Position numbers and translations under genes: made by a program
Notes under the pieces: model-generated
Database searches by the model: none
Told to the model about the DNA's origin: nothing
The model's input: only the letters and a program-made list of their open reading frames with translations
Source of the DNA: CAZTAO01 sp964611645
GTDB lineage: Bacteria; Armatimonadota; UBA5829
Direction: 5' to 3'
Length of the DNA stretch: 64,000 nucleotides
NCBI GenBank assembly: GCA_964611645.1
Contig: CAZTAO010000004.1
Location: 62,001-126,000, forward strand
Part shown: positions 8,386 through 16,863 of the stretch, piece after piece
How positions within the stretch are numbered: position 1 is the first letter of the stretch
Layout: every line of letters begins with the position of its first letter

Positions 8386-9768
8386 TCATTGACGACCGCC
8401 GTCGGGCTGGGACCCAGCGGTGGGGATCCCACAACTGGATATGAAGAGCCTGCGCTTTCCGCCCGGTACGCACGGGATCTCGTCAACGAACTCGTAAGCA
8501 ATCTTAGTCTCTGCTCCGAGGATTTCGTGCAAGCAGCAGTCAAGCTCGGCCTCGCGGGCCTCGAATTCCCCGCCCTTCACCAGTTTGAGCGTAAACTCGT
8601 CGGGCGCGTCTTGAGTGACCTGGAAGGCCTTAATGGCATCCACATACTTGGACATGAGTATCAGGAAGTGGTACACAACTATGACCCGCCCCGAAGAGGT
8701 GATGCCCACATCGGCAAGGCGGCCGTAGATGCGTTTGAGCAGAGGCAGCCGTCGCCCGCACGGGCAGGCCTCGTCTGACAACTCCGCTGCATCCATCAGG
8801 TTGTAGCGAATGAAGGGCATTGAGAATGCGTTCAGGTCGGTTATGACAACCTGCCCCATCTCACCAGCCGGCAGAGACCTGCCGGCGCTGTCGACAACCT
8901 CTATCAGGCAGTTTTCAGCGTTGATATGGTAGCTGCCGTGTTCGCACTGCCCGGCTATTTCTGCCGTATCCCCCCCGTACCCATCGAATATCCGACACCC
9001 AAAGGCTTTCTCAATAGTCTTCCTCTGGCATTCGAACAGGGTCTCACCCGAGGTGTTAATGCACCCAACATTGAGTTCGATCTTTTCTCGAATGGCCGTC
9101 TCCGCCAGTACCTGCAAGGTGCTCGCATATCCCTTGACCATCACGGGTCGGTAGTCTCGGATGGCCTTCACGTACTCAACAGCACGCTCCTGGTCCATCA
9201 GGTAGGTGGACAATTGCTTCATTCGGGAGAAGTTGTTCTCCAGGAAGGAGCCCACGGCCTTCGATTTCAGCGATCCAATAGGCATACCCGAGAGCACGAT
9301 CCATCGGTCCCCCGGATGCCAGCCCGCCCAGTCCCAATACCTGAACAGCGACGCCCACTTGTAGGCCTTTTCCTCGCCATTCATCGTGAACCTCAGCGGC
9401 TCCCCGGTGGAACCGCTGGTAGACCTCACGGCGAGCTTCCGGCGGTCATAGGCAGCTGAGATCACTCCGTCCGGGTAGTTGGCCCGAATCTGGTCTTTGG
9501 AGATGATAGGAAGCTTGGAGTAGTCATCGATGGACCGAATGTCGGCGGGGGAGAGGCCCTGTTCATCGCACACTTGTTTGTAGAAAGGGACAGTCTTGTA
9601 TGCGTGGTCTACCAGACGGACCAGCTTCTCGGACTGCAGAGCCCGCAACTGATCCTCAGTCCACCACTGCGAGCGATTGAGTTCCCGCAGCTTTGCGCTC
9701 ACCGGCCAGCCGACCAGCGCGCCGACAATTGGCATCCCTATGCTGCCTACCAGAAACCGTCGAATCAA
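8386..9768 (-). CDS. CapK/PaaK-type adenylate-forming enzyme (copy 1)
   Basis: 460 residues from a TTG start at 9768 that overlaps the stop of the upstream glycosyltransferase (TTGA) and has GGAGG about 6 bp upstream. Same family as the following gene: adenylation loop RSTSGSTGEPLRF, YGGDTAEIAGQC, TDLNAFSMPFIRYNLMDAAE and a C-x-C-G pair (EACPCGRRLP). The two copies look well over half identical by eye and keep the same motifs, so both probably remain active. In exopolysaccharide clusters these enzymes may activate an acid for attachment to the polymer; the acid cannot be named. Retention of both suggests two substrates or two steps, as inference. Confidence 0.87.
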   Translation of the reverse strand: MIRRFLVGSIGMPIVGALVGWPVSAKLRELNRSQWWTEDQLRALQSEKLVRLVDHAYKTVPFYKQVCDEQGLSPADIRSIDDYSKLPIISKDQIRANYPDGVISAAYDRRKLAVRSTSGSTGEPLRFTMNGEEKAYKWASLFRYWDWAGWHPGDRWIVLSGMPIGSLKSKAVGSFLENNFSRMKQLSTYLMDQERAVEYVKAIRDYRPVMVKGYASTLQVLAETAIREKIELNVGCINTSGETLFECQRKTIEKAFGCRIFDGYGGDTAEIAGQCEHGSYHINAENCLIEVVDSAGRSLPAGEMGQVVITDLNAFSMPFIRYNLMDAAELSDEACPCGRRLPLLKRIYGRLADVGITSSGRVIVVYHFLILMSKYVDAIKAFQVTQDAPDEFTLKLVKGGEFEAREAELDCCLHEILGAETKIAYEFVDEIPCVPGGKRRLFISSCGIPTAGSQPDGGRQ

Positions 9769-10853
9769 TCGCTTCCTCCAGGAGCAAAACCGTACAACTC
9801 AGCAATCTCCCCGGATACGGCTTCCCAGCCGAACTCTTCAGCCCTTAGCCTTGCCTGGCGGCTGTATATCGCGGCGGTACCCGGATCGCGAACCAAAGTT
9901 ACCACTGCGGAGGCCAGTCCGTCAATATCGCCGACTTCGCACACCGCTCCATCCTTGCCGTTGCTCACGAGTTGCGGTATCCCGCCGGCACTGGTCGTCA
10001 CCACCACCAGTCCGCTTGCCATGGCTTCGAGGATGGCGGTTGGGGTGCCGTCGGTGCGGGAGGTGTTGAGGAATATGTCCGATTTGTCCAACTCCGCCGC
10101 CACTTCTTCAGGCGCAAGCTTGCCGACAAGCTTCACCCCGGACAACCCTCTCTCCGCAATCTGGCGTTCCATCTCTCCCCGCAGGCTGCCATCACCCACA
10201 ATGCTCAGGGTGGCTTCGGAAAACTGGATTTTCACCCGCTCGAACACATCCAGTGCGAGGATCGGGTCGTAGGTCGGCTCCAGGTATCGCAGCCAGACTA
10301 TGTTTGGCTGCACTTGCGAACGCTCGCGGAATGTTAATCTCCGAATGTCCACCAGGTTATGCACAAGCCCGCACTTCACCCCGTGGGACTCCATCACAGC
10401 CTGAATAGGTTTCGAGACAGCCACAACCCGGTCTGCCTTCCGAAGAACCCACCCCGCAATCCAACCCCACTGGCGCATGAAACTCTCTGCTTCCCCGCCG
10501 TGGTATGTAACCACCATCCGCTTCCGGTAGTAGACCCTGTTTGCCAACACGCAGACCATCACGGGCAGGAAGCCCCACCACGAGCAGCCCTGTACGTGGA
10601 CGACATCGCACTTGCCTGCATGCTTCAGAAAGCCGAGTTTGGTCTTGGACGCCTGCAACACCAGCCTGAGAGGAGCCAAGACAGGGCCAGGCAGACCGTG
10701 ATAGATGGTGTCCACGCGGTCAACGGTTGCCCCGGACGCCTCCAAAGCATCGACGAGGAGGTGGGTCTGCACTGTGACCCCGCCTCTTCTCGGCATATAG
10801 GGGGCGACCATGCAGATGCGCGTGCCCTCAAATGGGTTTGCGGGAGCGTTCAA
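9765..10853 (-). CDS. Family 4 glycosyltransferase
   Basis: 362 residues, GT-B fold. The N-terminus reads TRICMVAPYMPRRGGVTVQT, a typical acceptor-side Rossmann start, and the C-terminal donor-binding domain contains SDIFLNTSRTDGTPTAILEA followed by MASGLVVVTTSAGGIPQLV, the E-x7-E region of GT4 enzymes. TTG start at 10853 with GGAGG 7 bp upstream, overlapping the stop of the preceding deacetylase gene (TTGA). It adds a sugar from a nucleotide donor to a lipid-linked intermediate at the cytoplasmic membrane face; donor sugar unknown. Confidence 0.9.
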   Translation of the reverse strand: MNAPANPFEGTRICMVAPYMPRRGGVTVQTHLLVDALEASGATVDRVDTIYHGLPGPVLAPLRLVLQASKTKLGFLKHAGKCDVVHVQGCSWWGFLPVMVCVLANRVYYRKRMVVTYHGGEAESFMRQWGWIAGWVLRKADRVVAVSKPIQAVMESHGVKCGLVHNLVDIRRLTFRERSQVQPNIVWLRYLEPTYDPILALDVFERVKIQFSEATLSIVGDGSLRGEMERQIAERGLSGVKLVGKLAPEEVAAELDKSDIFLNTSRTDGTPTAILEAMASGLVVVTTSAGGIPQLVSNGKDGAVCEVGDIDGLASAVVTLVRDPGTAAIYSRQARLRAEEFGWEAVSGEIAELYGFAPGGSD

Positions 10854-12217
10854 TCGCCGACCTCCACGTGCCTGCGGGACACTGTTCGACCGCCCACCTC
10901 AAACCTCAACTCATCCCCTTCAAGCCTCGCCCACGTGACCGTTGCCCGATCCGAGCCGTCTCCACTGACTACCCACTGCCCACCGCGCTCCTCCAGCTTC
11001 ATCCCGGACCGCAACCGCCACCAGTCGTTGATCTCCCCGGGCAAAGCGCACCACAGGTTCTTTTCGGAGCGGATGGCAGAGATGTGGTCGAGAAGTTCCT
11101 GGTAGACTTCTCTATTGGCGTCTTCGATCACATAGTCCGGATGAACGATGAAACTCGTCAGCCCATTGCGGGAAATCACGCGGTCCATTTGCTCTTTCCA
11201 CAGGTCAGTCGAGTGTGACCCGACGATGTTGAAGAGGGAGTAGTCCTGGGTGGTTGTGAGCGGAAGCTCGAGAACGTCGCCGATGAAATACGGCATCACG
11301 GTACAGCACCCGCCCCGCTGGGGGTCCAGGTGTCCGACGTTGGCAACCGACATGTCATACTCAAATGGCAGGTCGGGGTACCACTCGAGGTTGTGATAGA
11401 GCACAGGAGACCGGAACCCCCTCGCTCCCCACTTGTCGGCGTACTCGCGAATCCTTGGCGCTCTTTTCAGGAACTCTTCCTTGCTGCTGAAGAGCTGGCC
11501 GTCGTGGTTGAGGCCGTGCAGGTTGATCTCGAAGCCTCTGCTGCGTATTCCCTCCAGGAATGAGCCCGGGACTTCGTACCGCTGCTCCGGCACAATCTGG
11601 AAGGCAGACTTCATACCTGCCCCGTCCACCATATCCATCAGCTTCCCGCAGAAGTCCCGGCCCTCGGCGGTCTCCACATCGTGGGTCATCATCAGGCAGC
11701 AGTCAAAGCCCTTCGGCCAGAACCACACAAAAGGCGCCTCGGCCAGCCCTCGCGCCTTCATCGAACGCGCGAGCAGTGTGGCGAGAAGATCGTCCACCGA
11801 GGTCTCCACCGGCCATCGGGGGAAAGGAATCCTGCTCCAGCCGCTCAAGCTGCGTTTTTGCAGAATCCGCCTGAACTTCACCGGCATCAGCGGCCTCAGC
11901 AGGTAATACACCGTGCGAACCAGCGACCCGCCCGAAGCGTCCGATCCGGCAATCGGGTACCTTTCCAACCTGAGATTATCGACAACCTCATCCGGGTTGA
12001 ATGGGAGAATTGTGTGGTCAAAATCGTGGGGGAAACTGTCGGCGGAAGGTTGCGTATCCTTGCTTACTGCGTCTGTCACCCCATAACCCATGGACTCCCC
12101 GAGGCTGAATAAGCTCGGTCGTGCGCCTGTTTCCACGCGCGCATCGAACTCCGCCAACTCGGGGCAGCAGAGGAAATAACTGAGCAGAGACTTGCTGGTC
12201 ATCATCCGGTCCGTCAC
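10850..12217 (-). CDS. Polysaccharide deacetylase (NodB-like)
   Basis: 455 residues. After an N-terminal ~150-residue region of unknown function comes a NodB-like domain: MMTHDVET near residue 185 (metal-binding Asp motif), EINLHGLNHDGQLFS (His-x3-His type motif), RSPVLYHNLEWYPD and SFIVHPDYV. Such enzymes remove N- or O-acetyl groups from polysaccharide. The GTG start overlaps the upstream glycosyltransferase stop (GTGA) and has GGGAGAAAGG upstream; ATG codons 4-5 positions later are alternatives. No signal peptide, so a cytoplasmic lipid-linked substrate is possible. Many cyanobacterial and exosortase-linked clusters carry relatives of this long form. Confidence 0.83.
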   Translation of the reverse strand: MTDRMMTSKSLLSYFLCCPELAEFDARVETGARPSLFSLGESMGYGVTDAVSKDTQPSADSFPHDFDHTILPFNPDEVVDNLRLERYPIAGSDASGGSLVRTVYYLLRPLMPVKFRRILQKRSLSGWSRIPFPRWPVETSVDDLLATLLARSMKARGLAEAPFVWFWPKGFDCCLMMTHDVETAEGRDFCGKLMDMVDGAGMKSAFQIVPEQRYEVPGSFLEGIRSRGFEINLHGLNHDGQLFSSKEEFLKRAPRIREYADKWGARGFRSPVLYHNLEWYPDLPFEYDMSVANVGHLDPQRGGCCTVMPYFIGDVLELPLTTTQDYSLFNIVGSHSTDLWKEQMDRVISRNGLTSFIVHPDYVIEDANREVYQELLDHISAIRSEKNLWCALPGEINDWWRLRSGMKLEERGGQWVVSGDGSDRATVTWARLEGDELRFEVGGRTVSRRHVEVGD

Positions 12218-13446
12218 CCCTTTCTCCCGCCGGGGGAGAGGGCGATCAGGTCATTGACCACACCAATATACCTGTCACGCTCGCTTTGGAAGTTGTGGGT
12301 ATCGTAGAACGCCTGCGCGGCCCGGGCCATTTCGAGGCGCTCTTCGGGATGGTCATAGAGGTGGAAGACCAGCTTCGCCAGGTCCTCCGGGTCTTGCGAC
12401 TTGAAGTATTTTACTCCTCGGTCCTCAAAGTAGTGGGTGATGGTGTGGGTCGGAACCGCGATGCAAGGTATCCCCATCCACACATATTCGAGCAACTTGC
12501 AAGGCAGCATATATCGGGTGGCGATGTTCTCCCTCGATGGCAGCACGGCCAGGTCCGCCCCGGCCAGGAGGCCCGGTAATGACGTCACAGGCACAAAACC
12601 GTCACTGAAACGTACCGAATCCTTCAGCCCCAACTCCTCCGCCAACCCCACTAGGCTGGAACGCTGGTCGCCATCGCCGATGACCTGAAATACCGCCCGG
12701 GGTATCTTCTCAACTATCAGTTTCATCGCGCGGATAGCCACATCCACCCCCAGCCGGTGGGCAAGGGTGCCGTGATAGACCAGCCGGAACTCCGGCGCGT
12801 CCGGTGGGTTGAGCTTAGGTTCATACATCTCCTGGAAGATGTCGGGGTCGGGGAGGTTCAGAACCACGCAGGAGCGGTCTTTGGGCAGGCCGTTCTCGGC
12901 GAGACGGTCGTATTTGGTGTGTTCCGTGGTCACCACATAGTCCGCCCGCTTCATCGACCACCGTTCTTCCCACATCAGAAACCGCACGAACCGGCTCCCC
13001 GGCTTCACGCTGTACTTGTCCTGGAAGATCTCGGCCATTGTGTCGTGGATGTCGAGAAGAACAGGCACACCCAGCCACCGCAGCGGCCTGGCTGCGGCGA
13101 CGAGGAAGTTGGGCATGTTGTTTACGTGGATCAGAGAATACTTCTTGCCGCCCAGATGCCTCTTGAGCAGAATACCGCAGCACGAGATTGCGAACCGCAG
13201 ATAGTCCCACATAATCTGCTTGCCCTTGCGGTCGTAGCCTCGGATGCCCGGGTAGAAGAACTCCACGTGCTCCCGCTGCTCCGGCTCGTGCTTCTTGGAG
13301 TATCTGATGGACAGCAGATCCACGTCAAAGCCGGCTTCAACCAGGTTCCGCACATGCCGCTGGATCCGGCCATCGTGCGTGTAGAACGAATAGCTTATCA
13401 TCCCGACGCGTCTGCGTTTTGTTTCCAATTGCTGCGAATTCCCCAA
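12214..13446 (-). CDS. Family 4 glycosyltransferase
   Basis: 410 residues from a TTG at 13446 with GGAGG five bases upstream. Two Rossmann halves: acceptor side ending VLLDIHDTMAEIFQDKY, and donor side with PEFRLVYHGTLAHRLGVDVA, VIGDGDQRSSL and ADLAVLPSRENIATRYMLPC-KLLEYVWMGIPCIAVP, which carries the conserved Glu before the MGIP turn. The HDTMAE and HGTLAHRLG signatures place it among GT4 enzymes of exopolysaccharide clusters. The stop overlaps the deacetylase start. Donor and acceptor unknown. Confidence 0.9.
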   Translation of the reverse strand: MGNSQQLETKRRRVGMISYSFYTHDGRIQRHVRNLVEAGFDVDLLSIRYSKKHEPEQREHVEFFYPGIRGYDRKGKQIMWDYLRFAISCCGILLKRHLGGKKYSLIHVNNMPNFLVAAARPLRWLGVPVLLDIHDTMAEIFQDKYSVKPGSRFVRFLMWEERWSMKRADYVVTTEHTKYDRLAENGLPKDRSCVVLNLPDPDIFQEMYEPKLNPPDAPEFRLVYHGTLAHRLGVDVAIRAMKLIVEKIPRAVFQVIGDGDQRSSLVGLAEELGLKDSVRFSDGFVPVTSLPGLLAGADLAVLPSRENIATRYMLPCKLLEYVWMGIPCIAVPTHTITHYFEDRGVKYFKSQDPEDLAKLVFHLYDHPEERLEMARAAQAFYDTHNFQSERDRYIGVVNDLIALSPGGRKG

Positions 13447-13463
13447 CTATGCCTCCAAGCCGC

Positions 13464-14510
13464 TTATCCGAAATGCCTGTAAAGGAAACGCCCCGCCGCC
13501 GACAACGCCCATTCCGGCATCACCGACACAACGCGCTTCACCAGTTTCGACTCTTCGCTGCTGCCGGATACTTTCGCGGGAGCAGGGCAGCGGTAGTAAC
13601 TGGTCTCGATTCCCTCAGCGCCCCACCTGCTCTTGAACTCGACAAGCCCGGCGTTGCCTGGGTCGCTGCGGCCCATGCAAAACCACTCACAGTCCCGTTC
13701 TTTGAGCCTGAGAATGGCTCTCCAGATCAGAAGCTGCGTTCCGCCCGTGTTGGAATAAGTCGAATCGGAGCAACTGTATTTGTAGTACCCGGCGCTGCGC
13801 GCTTGAAGCGTGAGAATAGAAGCAATCGGAGTCCCATCCTTTGATGCGACCAATATGGTTGGGTCTATTCCCTCGCTCTTGGCAAGGTTATCGAACCACT
13901 CCCTGGGCTGCGGAGGTATGCCGTGACGCCTTCGGGTGAGAGTCTGCAGATGGCAGAACTTGGAGATCAAGTCCGGCGTCCGCCCAATCTCCACCGTCAA
14001 CTCCTCACGCTCGGCCCGTCGGACCATTTGTTTGACGCATGTCCTGTGCGTGCGCGCAAAGACAGTCTCGGGGTCAGCAGACATATCCAGCCGGTGAAAC
14101 ACGAACCTCTGGCTCTCGCCGAAGCCCAGTTCCCGCAAAGCAGCTTCGCGCTCCCTGCCAACTGGGCGAAGCTCAATGTACTTGAACCCCTGGGCTTTCC
14201 TGTCTGCTTCCACAGCTTCAAGGAGCGTCGCCAGGCGCTCATCGTCATCGACCAATATATCGCAGTGGTCGGAGAACGGGGTCGCCACCAGCCGCTTGCC
14301 GGTGAGCGGACTGGAGACCTTGCAGAAGACCAGGCCGTCCGTGACAGGCTGCCCTGGCTCGGCGGTGGTGTAGACTACCGGGTCATAGCCATAGGTCCGC
14401 TGCAAAACCAGCAGCCACTGGGGGTTATGGAATACCGAGGACCTCGGATGCGCCGTCAGGAACTCATCCCAACGCGGATCGCTCAACGGGTCCAGTTTGA
14501 AAACCTGCAT
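13464..14510 (-). CDS. FemAB-like acyl/aminoacyl transferase (GNAT fold)
   Basis: 348 residues. The start MQVFKLDPLSDPRWDEFLTA, then HPRSSVFHNPQWLLVL, CVKQMVRRAEREELTVEIG and the C-terminal GGTQLLIWRAILRLKERDCE / GRSDPGNAGLVEFKSRWGAE are typical of FemAB-related proteins that occur in exosortase (PEP-CTERM) exopolysaccharide loci. FemAB family members transfer amino acids from aminoacyl-tRNA or acyl groups; in these loci the role is unproven. ATG at 14510 with GGGGAA upstream. Genes on both sides are glycosyltransferases in the same direction with gaps of 12-17 bp. Confidence 0.85.
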   Translation of the reverse strand: MQVFKLDPLSDPRWDEFLTAHPRSSVFHNPQWLLVLQRTYGYDPVVYTTAEPGQPVTDGLVFCKVSSPLTGKRLVATPFSDHCDILVDDDERLATLLEAVEADRKAQGFKYIELRPVGREREAALRELGFGESQRFVFHRLDMSADPETVFARTHRTCVKQMVRRAEREELTVEIGRTPDLISKFCHLQTLTRRRHGIPPQPREWFDNLAKSEGIDPTILVASKDGTPIASILTLQARSAGYYKYSCSDSTYSNTGGTQLLIWRAILRLKERDCEWFCMGRSDPGNAGLVEFKSRWGAEGIETSYYRCPAPAKVSGSSEESKLVKRVVSVMPEWALSAAGRFLYRHFG

Positions 14511-14522
14511 ACCTGAGTTCCC

Positions 14523-15662
14523 CTATACCGCGCCGCATATCTCTAGGATTCTTCGTGCCACGCGCCGCCGGTCGTATCTTTCAAGGGCCGCTTCCCTGGC
14601 AGCATTGCCCATCTTGCGTGCCAACTTGCTGTCGCTCAGAAGCCGAGTCAGCCTTGCCGCGTAACACTGGACATCGTCGGGATCAACCAGCCAGCCCGTA
14701 ATGCCTTCCTCCACCATCTCGGGAATTCCTCCCACCGGAGATGCCACAACCGCTCTGCCGGCAGTCGTGCTCTGAGCAATCACGCACGGAGAGCTTTCCT
14801 GCCGAGAGGGCAGCACGAGGCAGGCGCTCTTTTCCAGCAATTCGGCGATCTTGATTCGGTCGACAACTCCCATGAACTCCACGCTGTGGGCAATCGGGCT
14901 ATTGGCCCTTGATAGGTTGACCTCAAACAGTCGATTCATCATCTGCGCGGAATGGTGGTCACTTACTGCTCCGCACACCCACAGCTTCGCATTCGGGTGA
15001 GTCTTTACCACTTCACCCATCGCCGCGATGGCAGTAAAAAGGTTCTTGAGCTTCTTGATCCCGCCGACGAACAGCACACCCTCCGGCTCCACCAACTCCG
15101 GCACTGAGCGGAAGATATCTTCCACCGGCACATCGATCTTGCTCGGCGTTACCTGCATCACATCCTTGTAACAGTCCAGCGCGTATTGCGAGACACCCAT
15201 CACGCCATCGGCTGCCCGCACGGCTTTGTTGTCCTGCCAGGCCTGTATCAGCCGGGCGATCTTGGTGAGTCCTTGTGCGTATTGCACCTCCGCCGCCGAA
15301 ACTCCGTGGATGGTATGGAAGATTTTGACTCCCGCCTGCTTGGCGGCAAGCGTACAGGCCGCGTGGTGGCTGTTGACTACGTCGGGCTGGATCTCCCGAA
15401 TCACTTCTGCAAGTCTGGGAACCATCGCGAGGAGGTTTGGCACAACCCTTCTGCTGGGCGAACCGACATAGTGGACTGTTATCCCCTCGCCGGTCTCAAC
15501 CTTCACACCCTCGAAGCCCTTGGCGAATGTGACAACGTGCAGGTCGACTTCGCCGAACTCCCGGATGGTTTGCGCGAGAATGTATACAACATGCGCTACC
15601 CCACCCTCGATTCGGGAGGCATCCAGCGGGTATTCGCCCGCGAGGCAAAACTTCACCGGCAA
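14523..15662 (-). CDS. Family 4 glycosyltransferase
   Basis: 379 residues from a TTG at 15662 (GGAGG six bases upstream; the GTG two codons later is the alternative). MKFCLAGEYPLD-type start with GGVAHVVYILA, the acceptor-side loop of GT4 enzymes, a NSHHAACTLAAKQ segment, and the donor side LEKSACLVLPSRQESSPCVI, TTAGRAVVASPVGGIPEMVE, GITGWLVDPDD. Paralogous to the next gene upstream, with only 3 bp between them. Cytoplasmic enzyme of exopolysaccharide assembly. Confidence 0.9.
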   Translation of the reverse strand: MPVKFCLAGEYPLDASRIEGGVAHVVYILAQTIREFGEVDLHVVTFAKGFEGVKVETGEGITVHYVGSPSRRVVPNLLAMVPRLAEVIREIQPDVVNSHHAACTLAAKQAGVKIFHTIHGVSAAEVQYAQGLTKIARLIQAWQDNKAVRAADGVMGVSQYALDCYKDVMQVTPSKIDVPVEDIFRSVPELVEPEGVLFVGGIKKLKNLFTAIAAMGEVVKTHPNAKLWVCGAVSDHHSAQMMNRLFEVNLSRANSPIAHSVEFMGVVDRIKIAELLEKSACLVLPSRQESSPCVIAQSTTAGRAVVASPVGGIPEMVEEGITGWLVDPDDVQCYAARLTRLLSDSKLARKMGNAAREAALERYDRRRVARRILEICGAV

Positions 15663-15665
15663 ATC

Positions 15666-16823
15666 CTACCTCCCGCGTGACGAAAGAATCTCGCGATAAA
15701 ACTCGAGAGTCTTGTCGACCACCACAGACTGCCTGTGCCGCATCTCAGCCACCTGCCTGGCTTCCCTGCCCATAAGTCTTCGCCGGGTGTCGCGGTCCAG
15801 CAGGTGCTCGATTGCGCGGGCGATGGGGGTATGATCCTTGGGCGGGACAACCATCCCGGTGTGGCCGCTGTCCAGCATCTCCGGAACCCCACCGACCGAT
15901 GTCGCGATAATCGCTTTCCCCGCCGCCATGGCCTCGGAAACCACCATGGGCGCGCTTTCCACCAGGCTGGGCAGCACAACAAGGCTGCACCGCGCGTAGT
16001 GATCGATCATTCCCTTCTTGTCCACATGGTGCTCGAAGCTCACCATATCTCCCAGTTCCCCAACCACCACCAGCGCCCTCAGTTCCGCGAAGTAGTGCTT
16101 GTCTGCCAGCGGGCCAACGCAGCGCATGTCCAGGGTGAAGCCGGCATCCCGCAGAGAGCGCACGGCGCGAATGGCATATTCGATGCCCTTCAGCCGCCGA
16201 ACAACCGCGGGAACCAGTATCCGCATCGGTTCCTCCTTGAGCGGTGTGTCGAAAAACGCATCGTCAATGGGGTTCTCTATGTACTTCACCACCGGGCGGT
16301 TGAACCACGGTGAAAAACTGCTGTAGCCGTACTTGTTCAGGCATATAATGTGCTTTGCGCGTTTGGCCGCGTTGTAGTCGTATCGGTCTCCCAACTTCCA
16401 CCTGCAAGCCTCATACCCGCTCAGGAACTCCCCCTCGCGGAACCCGACGCCGTGAATGGTCATCACCGATGGCCGGCCCCGCTCAAGCGCCGCAAATGCG
16501 TACATCCCCATGCCCTGCACGTGAACTATGTCCGGCTTGATCTTGCCGATCGCGTGGGCAATCCGCGTACGGTCTACCGCGAATCCCGTCAGGCATCCCA
16601 GCTTCTGGAACCTCGGCAGGTAGCAAACGTGAACGCCGCTGGAGTTCGTTCTGTCCACCGGTTTGGCCAGCTCGGGCAGCGTGGTTACTACGTGGACCTC
16701 GACATCATCCCTGTCGGCAAGCCCATTGGCGAGAGCGTAAGCAACGCTTGCAACACCCCCAGCCGACGCGCCGGTAATGCCGGGATACGGACCAACAATC
16801 GCCACCCTCAAACGCTCAGACAT
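15666..16823 (-). CDS. Family 4 glycosyltransferase
   Basis: 385 residues. I place the start at the ATG at 16823, preceded by GGTGGGGGCGAAT, giving MSERLRVAIVGPYPGITG; the open frame continues to 16901 but would overlap the upstream membrane gene and has no family-like sequence. GT4 hallmarks: GGVASVAYALANGL, VHVQGMGMYAFAALERGRPS, VVLPSLVESAPMVVSEAMAA, GKAIIATSVGGVPEMLDSGH. Strongly similar in layout to the following gene, suggesting duplication within the operon. Confidence 0.9.
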   Translation of the reverse strand: MSERLRVAIVGPYPGITGASAGGVASVAYALANGLADRDDVEVHVVTTLPELAKPVDRTNSSGVHVCYLPRFQKLGCLTGFAVDRTRIAHAIGKIKPDIVHVQGMGMYAFAALERGRPSVMTIHGVGFREGEFLSGYEACRWKLGDRYDYNAAKRAKHIICLNKYGYSSFSPWFNRPVVKYIENPIDDAFFDTPLKEEPMRILVPAVVRRLKGIEYAIRAVRSLRDAGFTLDMRCVGPLADKHYFAELRALVVVGELGDMVSFEHHVDKKGMIDHYARCSLVVLPSLVESAPMVVSEAMAAGKAIIATSVGGVPEMLDSGHTGMVVPPKDHTPIARAIEHLLDRDTRRRLMGREARQVAEMRHRQSVVVDKTLEFYREILSSRGR

Positions 16824-16863
16824 ATTCGCCCCCACCAAACGTGTTTGACTAAGAACGATGTAC

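Noticed and set aside
8367..8543. Longer N-terminus (59 extra codons) for CapK copy 2
   Set aside because: It would overlap copy 1, and the TTG at 8366 has a ribosome site and aligns with the start of copy 1.
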